Assembly (NCBI RefSeq): GCF_000521485.1
Contig: NZ_BAVS01000014.1
Span: forward strand, 21,899-85,898
From: Gracilibacillus boraciitolerans JCM 21714
GTDB taxonomy: Bacteria > Bacillota > Bacilli > Bacillales > Amphibacillaceae
DNA: 64,000 nucleotides
Direction: 5' to 3'
Part shown: positions 8,493 to 16,631 of the stretch, piece after piece
Layout: each line of letters begins with the position of its first letter
Numbering within the stretch: position 1 is the first letter of the stretch
Program-made: the position numbers and the translations under genes
The notes under the pieces: generated by a model
Told to the model about the DNA's origin: nothing
The model's input: the letters and a program-made list of their open reading frames with translations, nothing else
Database searches by the model: none

Positions 8493-9928
8493 TTACTTTT
8501 TTACTTTTTTACTTTTAACATTAACTGCTACAATAAAGGCTACAAAACCTCCCATGATAACTACTAACATAGAAATAAAGAACCAGTTCAATCCTGTATT
8601 TTCTTCCAAAATAAAGATATTGCTAGTTTCCCGTTCTAGAATAACTTTATGTGTCCCATCCTCTTGTACTCTTACGATGTTATCATCGAGTAAGCCCCCC
8701 CGAAGTTGTTCATTTTCATTGATTCCTTCTAATGAAGCAACCTGTGTTTCTGTATCATTATTGATTGCAATATACATCGTTTGATTTTGATCACTTCTTT
8801 TATAAACCGCCATTGCTCCTGCTTCCATTACTACATCTAAATCACCTTGCTGCAATGCAGAAGATTTTTGGTGAATTTCAGCTAACTTTTCTATATGTTG
8901 TATAAGCTGTTCGTCTTCTTTATTTAATTCAGCCATTCGATGATCAGCTTCTGCTAAACCATTATCCATTGGCACTTCCACACCCTGATAGAGAAAAGAC
9001 GCCCCCCCGGTAATGTGTATAACAACGTCGAAGCGAGCTGCCATCTTGTTACAGGATTGAATCCAGCTTGAACCGCTTCATGAGCAAATCGTGGTGTTAA
9101 AACTGATTCTAAATAGTGTACTCCTGTCAGTTCATTACGTAATAATGGTTCTACAGATTGACCAGGCTGTTTTAAAATAGTTACTGCTTCTGTTCGAAAG
9201 GAAGGAAGCATGGAACTTCCAACTTCTGTTTCCATTCCATCGATAATTAGAGTAGCCTGTTCATCCTCATTAAAGATTCGCTCACGCAATTGTTCGATAA
9301 ACAATTCTGGTATTTGATCATTGACATAGATATGAAAACCGTCAACATTAGCTGATTTCATCCAATATACAGCAGTTTCCAAAAAATATTCTTGCACTTC
9401 CTGACTATCTAAATTTATGGCTGGTAACTGTTCTTCTAGCTGATTAGTGCTGGCATCCTTTATCCAATCCGTATTTTCACTTGTCCAACTATGATTTTCT
9501 GCCACATGTGTTATAGGAAAATCTAACACTACTTCCATATCATTTTCATGTGCTTCAGCTACAAGTTGTTGAAGATCTGCCATATCTCCGAATTGTGGAT
9601 CAACACTCTGATAATCAACTGGATCAAATCCGTTATACGAACTCGCTACCATAATTGGACTTAAGTTGATCGTTGTAATACCTAACTTCTGTAAATTCGA
9701 CAATTTGTCAATAATACCTTGAAAATCGCCTCCATAATATGCTTCAGGATTATCAATATCTATCTCTATATCATTATTGTTATCCCCGTTTACAAATCGA
9801 TCGACTAAAATATAATAGACTCTCTCATCCATCTGTTCCTTTGCCAGTACGCTTACACTTGGAAGCAAAAGGAAAATCAAAAGCATAAAAGGAATTCCCT
9901 TTTTTATATAATTCATATCGGTCCCCAT
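8493..9928 (-). CDS. Membrane-anchored GH13 (alpha-amylase-like) protein with degenerate active site, frameshifted
   Basis: An N-terminal signal peptide (residues 5-30) precedes an amylase-type barrel, a C-terminal domain and a C-terminal membrane helix with a basic tail, giving an anchored ectoprotein. GH13 landmarks are D-R-F-V-N-G-D and Y-Y-G-G-D-F-Q-G. The catalytic regions are eroded. Region I reads D-F-P-I-T-H. Region II reads G-F-H-I-Y-V-N, with Tyr where the nucleophile Asp belongs and His for Arg. Region IV reads S-V-L-T-P-R-F, with Val-Leu replacing His-Asp. The frame breaks at the C7 tract 9002-9008. Binding or scaffold function is more likely than hydrolysis; this is an inference. 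Confidence 0.8.
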
Positions 9929-10073
9929 TTCTTCATCCTATTCGTCTTCTATTATCCTAGACAATCTGTTATTGTCAAATACCTATCCCTTTAAATAGTT
10001 TGAAACTTTTGTGACAATTATTTGAAATTACGTTGTTATAAAGAAGAATTGTCATAAAAAATCCCTATCCAGT

Positions 10074-10571
10074 TTAAGATAGAGATTCTTTATATGCTTT
10101 TTTTATATTTTCACGAAATCTATATAAAACAATTAATAGACTCAAAAAAATAATTGGAATGGTGTATTGTACTACATTTCCCCAATGAAGTAGAAGACTT
10201 CTTTCATATTCCGCCTTGATAAATTCTCCATCAACTTTTACAGCAATTGCTTTCTTAACAGATATTGCATCTATTTTATAATATCCTGTAACAATGGGAT
10301 AAATATTCGATGCATTACCATGATATTCATCTGAGGGCTCATTTGCATATCTACTCACTTCGCCAATCAATTCTTTGATAAGAAATTGTTCTATTTTTTC
10401 ATCTGTTACTTGATAGACATTTCCATTATAAATGACGAAAGAATACGCCCATTCTGCAGCATAAATTGCAATTGGAGAACTTAAGAGGAAAAGAAGTAAC
10501 ATGGTAACAAATATTTTTTTATAATGGTCACTACTTTCATCCATTTTCAGCAAAGATTCATCATATATCAA
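10074..10571 (-). CDS. Small membrane protein of unknown function
   Basis: About 165 residues, with one hydrophobic segment near residues 20-40 and another near 140-155 and an extracytoplasmic domain between them. The start is uncertain: the TTG at 10571 overlaps the asnB stop by 11 bases, and an in-frame ATG at 10544 is the alternative; neither has a clear ribosome binding site. The overlap suggests translational coupling with asnB. I do not recognise the family. Confidence 0.55.
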   Translation of the reverse strand: MIYDESLLKMDESSDHYKKIFVTMLLLFLLSSPIAIYAAEWAYSFVIYNGNVYQVTDEKIEQFLIKELIGEVSRYANEPSDEYHGNASNIYPIVTGYYKIDAISVKKAIAVKVDGEFIKAEYERSLLLHWGNVVQYTIPIIFLSLLIVLYRFRENIKKAYKESLS

Positions 10572-12399
10572 TGGCTACATTGTATTCTTTTAACCAGAAA
10601 TCAATTTGTGCTAAATGTGCAAGTAGTTGTGGCCCTGTCATTAACTGGCCAAACCATGGTGTGCGAATATTTGCCACCTTTTTATCTACTAACTCTTTAA
10701 CTAAAGACCGATCTAATATATCAAATAATCTTGAATCTTTATCATTTAAAATATGATTCATCCAATTGATCACTAGTTCTGTATATACGGGATGATGTGT
10801 TTTTGGATAGGGACTTTTCTTTCGATACAAAATTTCATCTGGTAAAATGCCTTCCATCGCTTTTCGTAAAATTCCTTTCTCTCGATTCCCATATGTTTTT
10901 ATTTCCCAGGGAATATTCCACACATATTCTACTAATAAATGATCACTGAACGGCACACGTGCTTCAAAGCTTGCACCCATACTCATGCGATCCTTGCGAT
11001 CAAGCAATGTTGGCATAAACCAGTGCATATTTAAATAGAACATCTCGCGTCTTGCTTTGTCTTGTGGAGCTTCTCCTTCAAGTAATGGCGTCTCTTGAAT
11101 CGTTTCCTGATAACGATTTTTTGCATATTCCGCTAAATTTAACTTAGCATTCATTTCGCTGCGTAATAAACCTTGACGCACTTCTGAGGAACGAATCCAT
11201 GGAAAGCCTTCTCGATTCAAATCATCTTCCCGATAAAACCAAGGATATCCGCCAAATATTTCATCCGCACACTCACCTGATAAAGCTACTGTCACTTCTT
11301 TTTTTGTTTGTTGACAAAACCACAATAAGGAAGAATCAACATCAGCCATACCAGGTAAATCCCGATGTCGGACCGCATCTGGCAGTAATTTCCCTAATGT
11401 ATGATTATCCATAACAAACGAATGCTGTTTTGTCTGAAGGGTGCTGACCATTTGCTTAATAAATTCCGTATCCTGATTAGGTTGAAAATTGGATTTCGTA
11501 AAATATTTTTCATTATCTTCGTAGTCTATTGAAAAGGTTTGTAAGGTATCCTTATGATTTTTCACTAGGTAGTGAGTCGCAATTGCTGTAATTGCACTGG
11601 AATCTACACCACCTGATAAAAAAGTTCCCAACGGCACATCTGATACTAACTGTCTCTCTACTGCATCAATTAATAACGAACGAACTTTTTCAGCAGTTTC
11701 TTCTACTGAATCATTGTGAACTTGGCTTTTCACATTCCAGTATCTTCTAGTTTTCCATCCATTCCTGTCAAAAATTCCGATATGGGCTGCTCGCAATTCT
11801 TCAATTTGATCAAACACACCGTGACCAGGTGTTCTGGAAGGACCTAATGCAAAGATTTCTGAGAGGCCATCTTCTTTTAAAACGGCATTTACTTCATCAT
11901 GCTTCAAAATTGCCTTTATTTCAGATCCAAATAATAAACCATTTTGATGCTGTTTAAAAAATAATGGTTTTACTCCTAAACGATCACGTGCCATAAATAA
12001 TTGTTGTTTTGTCGAATCCCAAATTGCATATGCGAAAATCCCATTTAGTTTGTCAACATGATTTTCTCCCCCCCAAGCAATATAGCTTTTCAGTAATACC
12101 TCCGTATCTGAATGAGAATTAAATTGCCATCCTTCTCTTAACAACTCTGCGCGAATTTCCTCTGTATTATAAAGTTCTCCATTATATACTAAGATATATT
12201 TTTGGTGTTCCATTGGTTGTTTGCCGCCAGCAGGATCGACAACAATAAGTCGTTGATGACCAAAACCTACGTGTCTTTCAAAATAGTAACCTGTTTCGTC
12301 AGGCCCACGATGTTGTAACGCTTCTGTCATCTTCTGAATTTGCTTATCTTCTTGTTGAACATCTCGTGTAAAATCAATCCATCCTGTAATCCCACACAT
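10561..12399 (-). CDS. asnB: Glutamine-hydrolysing asparagine synthase
   Basis: A cytoplasmic enzyme making asparagine from aspartate, ATP and glutamine. The N-terminal glutaminase domain starts M-C-G-I-T-G-W, so Cys2 becomes the nucleophile; I therefore choose the ATG at 12399 rather than a GTG five codons upstream. H-R-G-P-D-E-T-G is near residue 35, and the synthetase P-loop S-G-G-V-D-S-S is in the second half. About 612 residues, close to B. subtilis AsnO (sporulation-linked), which the neighbouring yisL supports. The C7 tract 12068-12074 gives W-G-G-E where relatives have W-G-E. Confidence 0.9.
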   Translation of the reverse strand: MCGITGWIDFTRDVQQEDKQIQKMTEALQHRGPDETGYYFERHVGFGHQRLIVVDPAGGKQPMEHQKYILVYNGELYNTEEIRAELLREGWQFNSHSDTEVLLKSYIAWGGENHVDKLNGIFAYAIWDSTKQQLFMARDRLGVKPLFFKQHQNGLLFGSEIKAILKHDEVNAVLKEDGLSEIFALGPSRTPGHGVFDQIEELRAAHIGIFDRNGWKTRRYWNVKSQVHNDSVEETAEKVRSLLIDAVERQLVSDVPLGTFLSGGVDSSAITAIATHYLVKNHKDTLQTFSIDYEDNEKYFTKSNFQPNQDTEFIKQMVSTLQTKQHSFVMDNHTLGKLLPDAVRHRDLPGMADVDSSLLWFCQQTKKEVTVALSGECADEIFGGYPWFYREDDLNREGFPWIRSSEVRQGLLRSEMNAKLNLAEYAKNRYQETIQETPLLEGEAPQDKARREMFYLNMHWFMPTLLDRKDRMSMGASFEARVPFSDHLLVEYVWNIPWEIKTYGNREKGILRKAMEGILPDEILYRKKSPYPKTHHPVYTELVINWMNHILNDKDSRLFDILDRSLVKELVDKKVANIRTPWFGQLMTGPQLLAHLAQIDFWLKEYNVAIDI

Positions 12400-12570
12400 A
12401 CGGTATCGACACACCTTTCTCTTGTCTAGTCACTCTTATTAATATATGCAAGAAACAGCGAAAAATGAACAAAAAGCGGCGAAGAGACTCATAACAGTGA
12501 AGAACAAAAAATGGAGTATGAATGCTATAATATTTTTATAACTATTTCAGACTAACTATTTTGCGTAGAA

Positions 12571-12730
12571 CAAAAGCGCAGAGCGCTGGTTAAAAACGTA
12601 GCGACTGGAGCGAATCAACTGAGATAAAGGAATCACGGAGAGCTTGCGAACCGATGATGACTTATCGTAGGATGATTCGTGAAGTCGCCTAGTTTTTGGC
12701 GCTCGGAGCTGGACGTGGCTACTCGTGTTT
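12571..12730. repeat. Folded dispersed-repeat-like element (possible RNA)
   Basis: This noncoding segment has a long interrupted hairpin. Its arms pair in order: 12582-12586 with 12699-12703, 12592-12597 with 12692-12697, 12601-12606 with 12683-12688, and 12611-12616 with 12674-12679. A smaller internal hairpin lies near 12650-12668. The 3-prime flank G-GAGCTGGACGTGG and the apex resemble, from memory, an interspersed element in halotolerant Bacillaceae genomes. No second copy is in this window, so repeat status is not proven here. It lies between asnB and yisL. Confidence 0.5.
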
Positions 12731-12774
12731 ACTTTATCCACAGGGCTCCATTCTATAATTTCCTAGACAATAAA

Positions 12775-12809
12775 AAAGCCTATCCTTCAAAAAAAAAAGG
12801 ATAGGCTTT
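12775..12809. terminator. Terminator of yisL
   Basis: A 13-bp perfect stem (12775-12787 with 12797-12809) with an A/T-rich loop, immediately downstream of yisL on the reverse strand. Confidence 0.85.
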
Positions 12810-12817
12810 ATGATTTT

Positions 12818-13189
12818 CTATGAGAACCACGTAAATCCTAATGGCAGTCTTCCGAAACCTAGAACTATTGCGATCACCAGTGCGATTACTAATTGAATCC
12901 AAAAACTCTTGGCCGGTTTTGACTTAGCTGTTTTCACTAAGATCATTTCCATCGCAACGATAACCCATAATCCTGCAAGTCCTTTAATAATCAATTCTCC
13001 GAAAATGGGAGAATCCAAATCAAATAAACTAGCAAAAAGATCTCCACCGGTATAAAGTATAAATAGATAATCAAGACGCAGAATCATATGCAGGATTTTA
13101 CCTGCTTTATTTCCGTTTTTATAAAATGCATACGATACAAATAATAAAATCAACGCAAGCACCCATGCTGTAATGTGTAAATGAGTCAT
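12818..13189 (-). CDS. yisL: YisL family membrane protein (DUF1516)
   Basis: A 123-residue protein with four membrane helices. The start M-T-H-L-H-I-T and the end L-P-L-G-F-T-W are nearly the same as in B. subtilis YisL. Function unknown. The ribosome binding site is GGGGGTGA. It has its own terminator, and its closeness to asnB follows the B. subtilis yis block. Confidence 0.88.
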   Translation of the reverse strand: MTHLHITAWVLALILLFVSYAFYKNGNKAGKILHMILRLDYLFILYTGGDLFASLFDLDSPIFGELIIKGLAGLWVIVAMEMILVKTAKSKPAKSFWIQLVIALVIAIVLGFGRLPLGFTWFS

Positions 13190-13369
13190 TCTTTATTCAC
13201 CCCCAATATTTTTAATGCACTCTCATATTTTTTTTACGATTAGTACAATGATATCTGTATCATATCATGTATCGTCGATAATTTCATTTATGACCCGTGT
13301 TTTCACTCAATTGTCACAATCTTATTTTGAGTTTTCTTATTGTTCATTTTTTCCAGTCTGTTCATATAC

Positions 13370-14560
13370 CTATTCCCCCCCTTGTTCTTTTTTATTAGAA
13401 AGTTTCTTTTTGTAAATCAAACTTCGCCAAAACCATTCAAGTGGTCCTCTTTTGAATTTCTGTAACCATAGATAACTTAATACAACCTGGACAGCAAATA
13501 CGACAATACCGATTAATAATGTTGAAAAAGGTGATAACTCTCCATAGTAGCCGAAGCCAATCGAGTAAAAAATCAGCACACCAACAATCGATTGCAAAAT
13601 ATAATTGGATAATGCCATCTTTCCAACTGATCCTATTAATTGAAACAGCCCTGTTAACTTCGGATACAGAAAAGTAATCGTCAGCAGATAAAAGATTGCT
13701 GAAGCACTTCCGCCTACCGCGTCCTGTAGCATTGACAACCAGTTAGGGTTACCAATCAGATATGGGCCTACTTTAAATACAATAAATAAGATAAAGGTAA
13801 TGATCCATATTTTGGTTAAAACCCTTTGATGCTCCTGCACTTGGTGTAACCATTTATTTCTAGCAAAAATCATACCAATTAAAAACATTGGTAAAATATT
13901 AAAGATAACAAAAATAAAATTTAAGACATTATTACTATATAACCAATCCGTAATATTTTGTCCTAAAATATCTCCCCCCCATGTACCATTTCCATAATTT
14001 TGATACGATACCTCAATTGCTGCCACATTTGCTAAATTACTGATATCTTCAAATAAACTGACTGCGTATAAAAGGCCTGTAAATAGCAAATTAGGAATGA
14101 TTAATAAACATAAGCTCCAAACGAACAAGGTTACATTTTTACTTTTTACAAATAAAAGTAATAATAAACCAATAAGTCCATATGTAAATAGTATATCGCC
14201 ATACCAAATCAGTAATCCATGGATGAGACCAAAGCCAATCAAAATTATCGAACGACGAATCACACTTTACGTGGAGATGGTACTCCTCTTGCGTTTAAGT
14301 TTTCTAAAATAATCTGTATGCCAAAGCCAAACAAAAACGAAAATAACGTATAAAAACTTGCTTGAAAGAAAATATCGAGGATTGCTTGCCAGATACCTGG
14401 TTCTCCGGTTCCCCCAATAATTATTCATGTTGCCATATAAAAAATATGGTCCATGAAATGACGGCAAATTGACCAGAAAGATACCAAGAATGGCAAAGCC
14501 TCTAGCTGTGTCGATCCATGGTAATCTATTTGCATCTGTTAACGGTGCTGCTTGAATCAT
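13370..14560 (-). CDS. DUF418 membrane protein, frameshifted
   Basis: A multi-pass membrane protein of about 395 residues in the DUF418 family (YeiB-like). The N-terminal domain has W-I-D-T-A-R-G-F-A-I-L-G-I-F-L-V-N, and the second half is the hydrophobic DUF418 region ending in a basic tail. The frame breaks at the run complementary to 14411-14415: Y-W-G is followed by the wrong frame, and one G fewer restores G-E-P-G-I-W-Q-A. Two more C7 tracts (13375 and 13974) stay in frame, the first adding a Gly just before the stop. The transported or modified substrate is unknown. Confidence 0.75.
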
Positions 14561-14703
14561 TAATTAGTCACTCTCCTCAAAGTACTTCATTTCTTTGTTA
14601 ATCAGAGACGGAAACGAAATTTTTGCTTTATCTGCCTATATTTTATCTTAGAAAGTTGGAGAAAACTACTAATAATTGAAAATAATTATAATTGCTATTC
14701 TTC

Positions 14704-14730
14704 ACAAACTGTCAGCTTCATCATAAAATA
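14704..14730 (+). promoter_or_regulatory. Sigma-K-like promoter of gerP
   Basis: An AC at 14704-14705, a 16-base spacer and CATAAAATA at 14722-14730 match the sigma-K consensus (AC, N16-17, CATANNNTA). It ends 62 bases before gerPA. Late mother-cell expression of gerP is established in Bacillus. Confidence 0.65.
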
Positions 14731-14792
14731 AATATGGAATGGAATGAAATATAATACGGACCATTACCGTGATTAATGTGAGGATGATGCCT

Positions 14793-15011
14793 ATGCCAGC
14801 TATTGTCGGTGCAGTAAAAGTAATAACTATTGGTTCTTCAAGTATTTTTCATATCGGAGATGTCTATAAAATCCAACCATATACACAAGCAAAAACGTTC
14901 GCAGGTGGCGGTTCATTTAATACTGGTGATGGCATTCGTGTTTATTTAGAAAATGCCCAAACCAACATGATTGACGATGACCAGTTTGATCAAAATATAT
15001 CCGCTATATAG
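14793..15011 (+). CDS. gerPA: Spore germination protein GerPA
   Basis: First gene of the gerP operon, whose products let germinants through the spore coat. The 72-residue product starts M-P-A-I-V-G and has S-F-N-T-G-D, both typical of GerPA/GerPF. I place the start at the ATG at 14793 because GAGG lies nine bases upstream; two earlier ATGs are possible. Five gerP genes follow closely. Confidence 0.92.
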   Translation: MPAIVGAVKVITIGSSSIFHIGDVYKIQPYTQAKTFAGGGSFNTGDGIRVYLENAQTNMIDDDQFDQNISAI

Positions 15012-15022
15012 TAGGTGATGTT

Positions 15023-15226
15023 ATGCAAATAACCATTAATCAATCGATATATATTCATTTTTTAAAAGTTGGCAGTATAACTAACTCCTCTGTATTGCAA
15101 ATTGGCAGTACTGGAAAAATGCAGGCGCTGTCTCAACTATACAACACAGGAGGTTACGAAGCACCAGCAGAAGAAGCTTCACCACAAGGAACATCAGAAC
15201 CACTTGTTCCTTTAGCACCCTTTTAA
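15023..15226 (+). CDS. gerPB: Spore germination protein GerPB
   Basis: A 67-residue GerPB with I-N-Q-S-I near the start, S-S-V-L-Q-I-G-S-T-G in the middle and L-Y-N-T-G-G-Y before a Pro/Glu-rich tail, as in the B. subtilis protein. The ribosome binding site is GTAGGTGATG. It sits 11 bases after gerPA. Coat-layer permeability is its family role. Confidence 0.92.
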   Translation: MQITINQSIYIHFLKVGSITNSSVLQIGSTGKMQALSQLYNTGGYEAPAEEASPQGTSEPLVPLAPF

Positions 15227-15254
15227 CTTTACTTTCTCTAAGGAGTGATAAAAA

Positions 15255-15794
15255 TTGGATTATCAAATGATGGCATATTACATTACGCAAATGCAACAGC
15301 ACATCCATCAATTGTATGATCAAATGAACTCCTTGGAGAACAGGATTCAGCAATTAGAGCAAAATGCTTCACCAAAAACTACTATCGAAAAGTTAGAATA
15401 TCATTTTGATCAGTTGAAAATTGAACGGTTAGATGGCACGCTTCATATCGGTGTATCACCTGATGACTTGCAAAAGATCGATGATTTCACTTTACCTAAA
15501 CAACAACAATCAGAGCAGATGCCTCTACCTGCACATCATTCATTAGAGCAATATATTGAGCAGGAGATGCCTGCTTATACGTCAGAGTTAGAGCAGCAGT
15601 ATAACTATCCCTTAGATAATCAATATCGGCAAGTATTAATGGAAGACTTGAAGAAACAGCTAGCTAGTCGTATCGCTTATTATCAACAGACAAATTTGCC
15701 TCCGAATCAATTACATCAGCATATCTTTACAAATGTAAAAAAAGAACTGCAATTAGGCTTAAGAAAATGGTTCGAGAACCATAAAAAGGAGTAG
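15255..15794 (+). CDS. gerPC: Spore germination protein GerPC
   Basis: The largest Gerp protein, 179 residues, hydrophilic, with an N-terminal coiled coil (residues 8-40) rich in Gln, then an H-I-G-V-S-P segment. The start is a TTG with AAGGAG nine bases upstream; the following ATG pair is too far from that site. The gene lies between gerPB and gerPD as in Bacillus. Confidence 0.9.
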   Translation: MDYQMMAYYITQMQQHIHQLYDQMNSLENRIQQLEQNASPKTTIEKLEYHFDQLKIERLDGTLHIGVSPDDLQKIDDFTLPKQQQSEQMPLPAHHSLEQYIEQEMPAYTSELEQQYNYPLDNQYRQVLMEDLKKQLASRIAYYQQTNLPPNQLHQHIFTNVKKELQLGLRKWFENHKKE

Positions 15795-15800
15795 AAAATA

Positions 15801-16015
15801 ATGCAATATCAAGTGCATAATTGGAATCTCGGGGGGGTTGGAAATATTTCGTTGGTGCTGTAGCAAGTTCCTCTCTTTTTATTGTCGGTGATAGTCATGA
15901 AATACATCTTGCTTCTTTATTTGATACCCCCCCTCCAGAATCTTATATTGTTGGTCTTGACATTACCACGCCTGAACAAAACAGGGAGTCTTACGATGAA
16001 TTACCGAACGACTAA
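15801..16015 (+). CDS. gerPD: Spore germination protein GerPD, frameshifted
   Basis: The ATG at 15801 has a strong AAGGAG site. The first 20 codons include a G7 tract (15831-15837, extra Gly before V-G-N). The frame then reaches a stop, while the conserved A-S-S-S-L-F-I-V-G-D continues in another frame. One missing base near 15850-15858 would join them. The C7 tract 15937-15943 gives D-T-P-P-P-E-S where GerPD has D-T-P-P-E-S. With both corrected the product is about 70 residues. The end overlaps gerPE. Confidence 0.82.
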
Positions 16016-16358
16016 GGTCAAACAAATAAAAGTCGATAGTGTCGCATTTAGTTCCATTCTTCAAATTGGTGATGCAAAAGTAATAGAATCTAAATTAGAT
16101 GCGATTGCTGTCCAAAAAGAAGGTGGAACATCTTCTGATAAAGGATTTGAATTTGAAAAGTATCCGATTTTTGATACTGTGATTCAACATTTACCTGATC
16201 CTGAAATCGTCTATAGGAAACATTACCATCATGATAAGCAGATTACAGTACCAACAATTGTTGTTACAGCTATTTCATCTTCAGCCGTTGTTCAACTTGG
16301 AAGTACGGATAAGATTCAATCTTTATCACGAGTAAAACATATTAGAATGGTAAAATAA
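15996..16358 (+). CDS. gerPE: Spore germination protein GerPE
   Basis: A 120-residue GerPE. It carries two related motifs, F-S-S-I-L-Q-I-G-D near residue 19 and S-S-A-V-V-Q-L-G-S near residue 97, typical of the family. I set the start at the ATG at 15996 because GGGAG lies just upstream. It overlaps the end of gerPD by 20 bases, suggesting coupling. Confidence 0.9.
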   Translation: MNYRTTKVKQIKVDSVAFSSILQIGDAKVIESKLDAIAVQKEGGTSSDKGFEFEKYPIFDTVIQHLPDPEIVYRKHYHHDKQITVPTIVVTAISSSAVVQLGSTDKIQSLSRVKHIRMVK

Positions 16359-16388
16359 TAATAAATGGTAGAAAGGGTGTGACTGTGC

Positions 16389-16610
16389 ATGCCTTCGATT
16401 GTTGGACCGATAAAAATTAACAGTGTTGGCGGTGGGGGGGTAATTAACTTTGGCGATAGTTTTTATCTGTCACCAAAAAGCGCTTCCAAATCTGCTTATG
16501 GTGCTGGTGCAAATAACACTGGTGACTTTTTGAACACAAACACTGGTTTCAATATTACCAATGCAATCGATCCCGATGCAGTTGATCAAATAGTAGGTGG
16601 AAATGCATAA
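16389..16610 (+). CDS. gerPF: Spore germination protein GerPF
   Basis: A 73-residue GerPF: M-P-S-I-V-G-P-I-K-I-N-S-V, then F-G-D-S-F-Y-L-S-P-K, then N-N-T-G-D-F. The G7 tract 16434-16440 makes G-G-G-G where relatives have one Gly fewer. It closes the operon, and its stop codon lies inside a hairpin shared with addA. Confidence 0.93.
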   Translation: MPSIVGPIKINSVGGGGVINFGDSFYLSPKSASKSAYGAGANNTGDFLNTNTGFNITNAIDPDAVDQIVGGNA

Positions 16611-16631
16611 GGAAGAACTTCCTCCTTATGC
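16604..16631. terminator. Hairpin between gerPF and addA
   Basis: GCATAAGG at about 16605-16612 pairs with CCTTATGC at 16623-16630, with an inner GGAAG/CTTCC pair. It has no T tract; it may end both convergent transcripts weakly. Confidence 0.45.
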
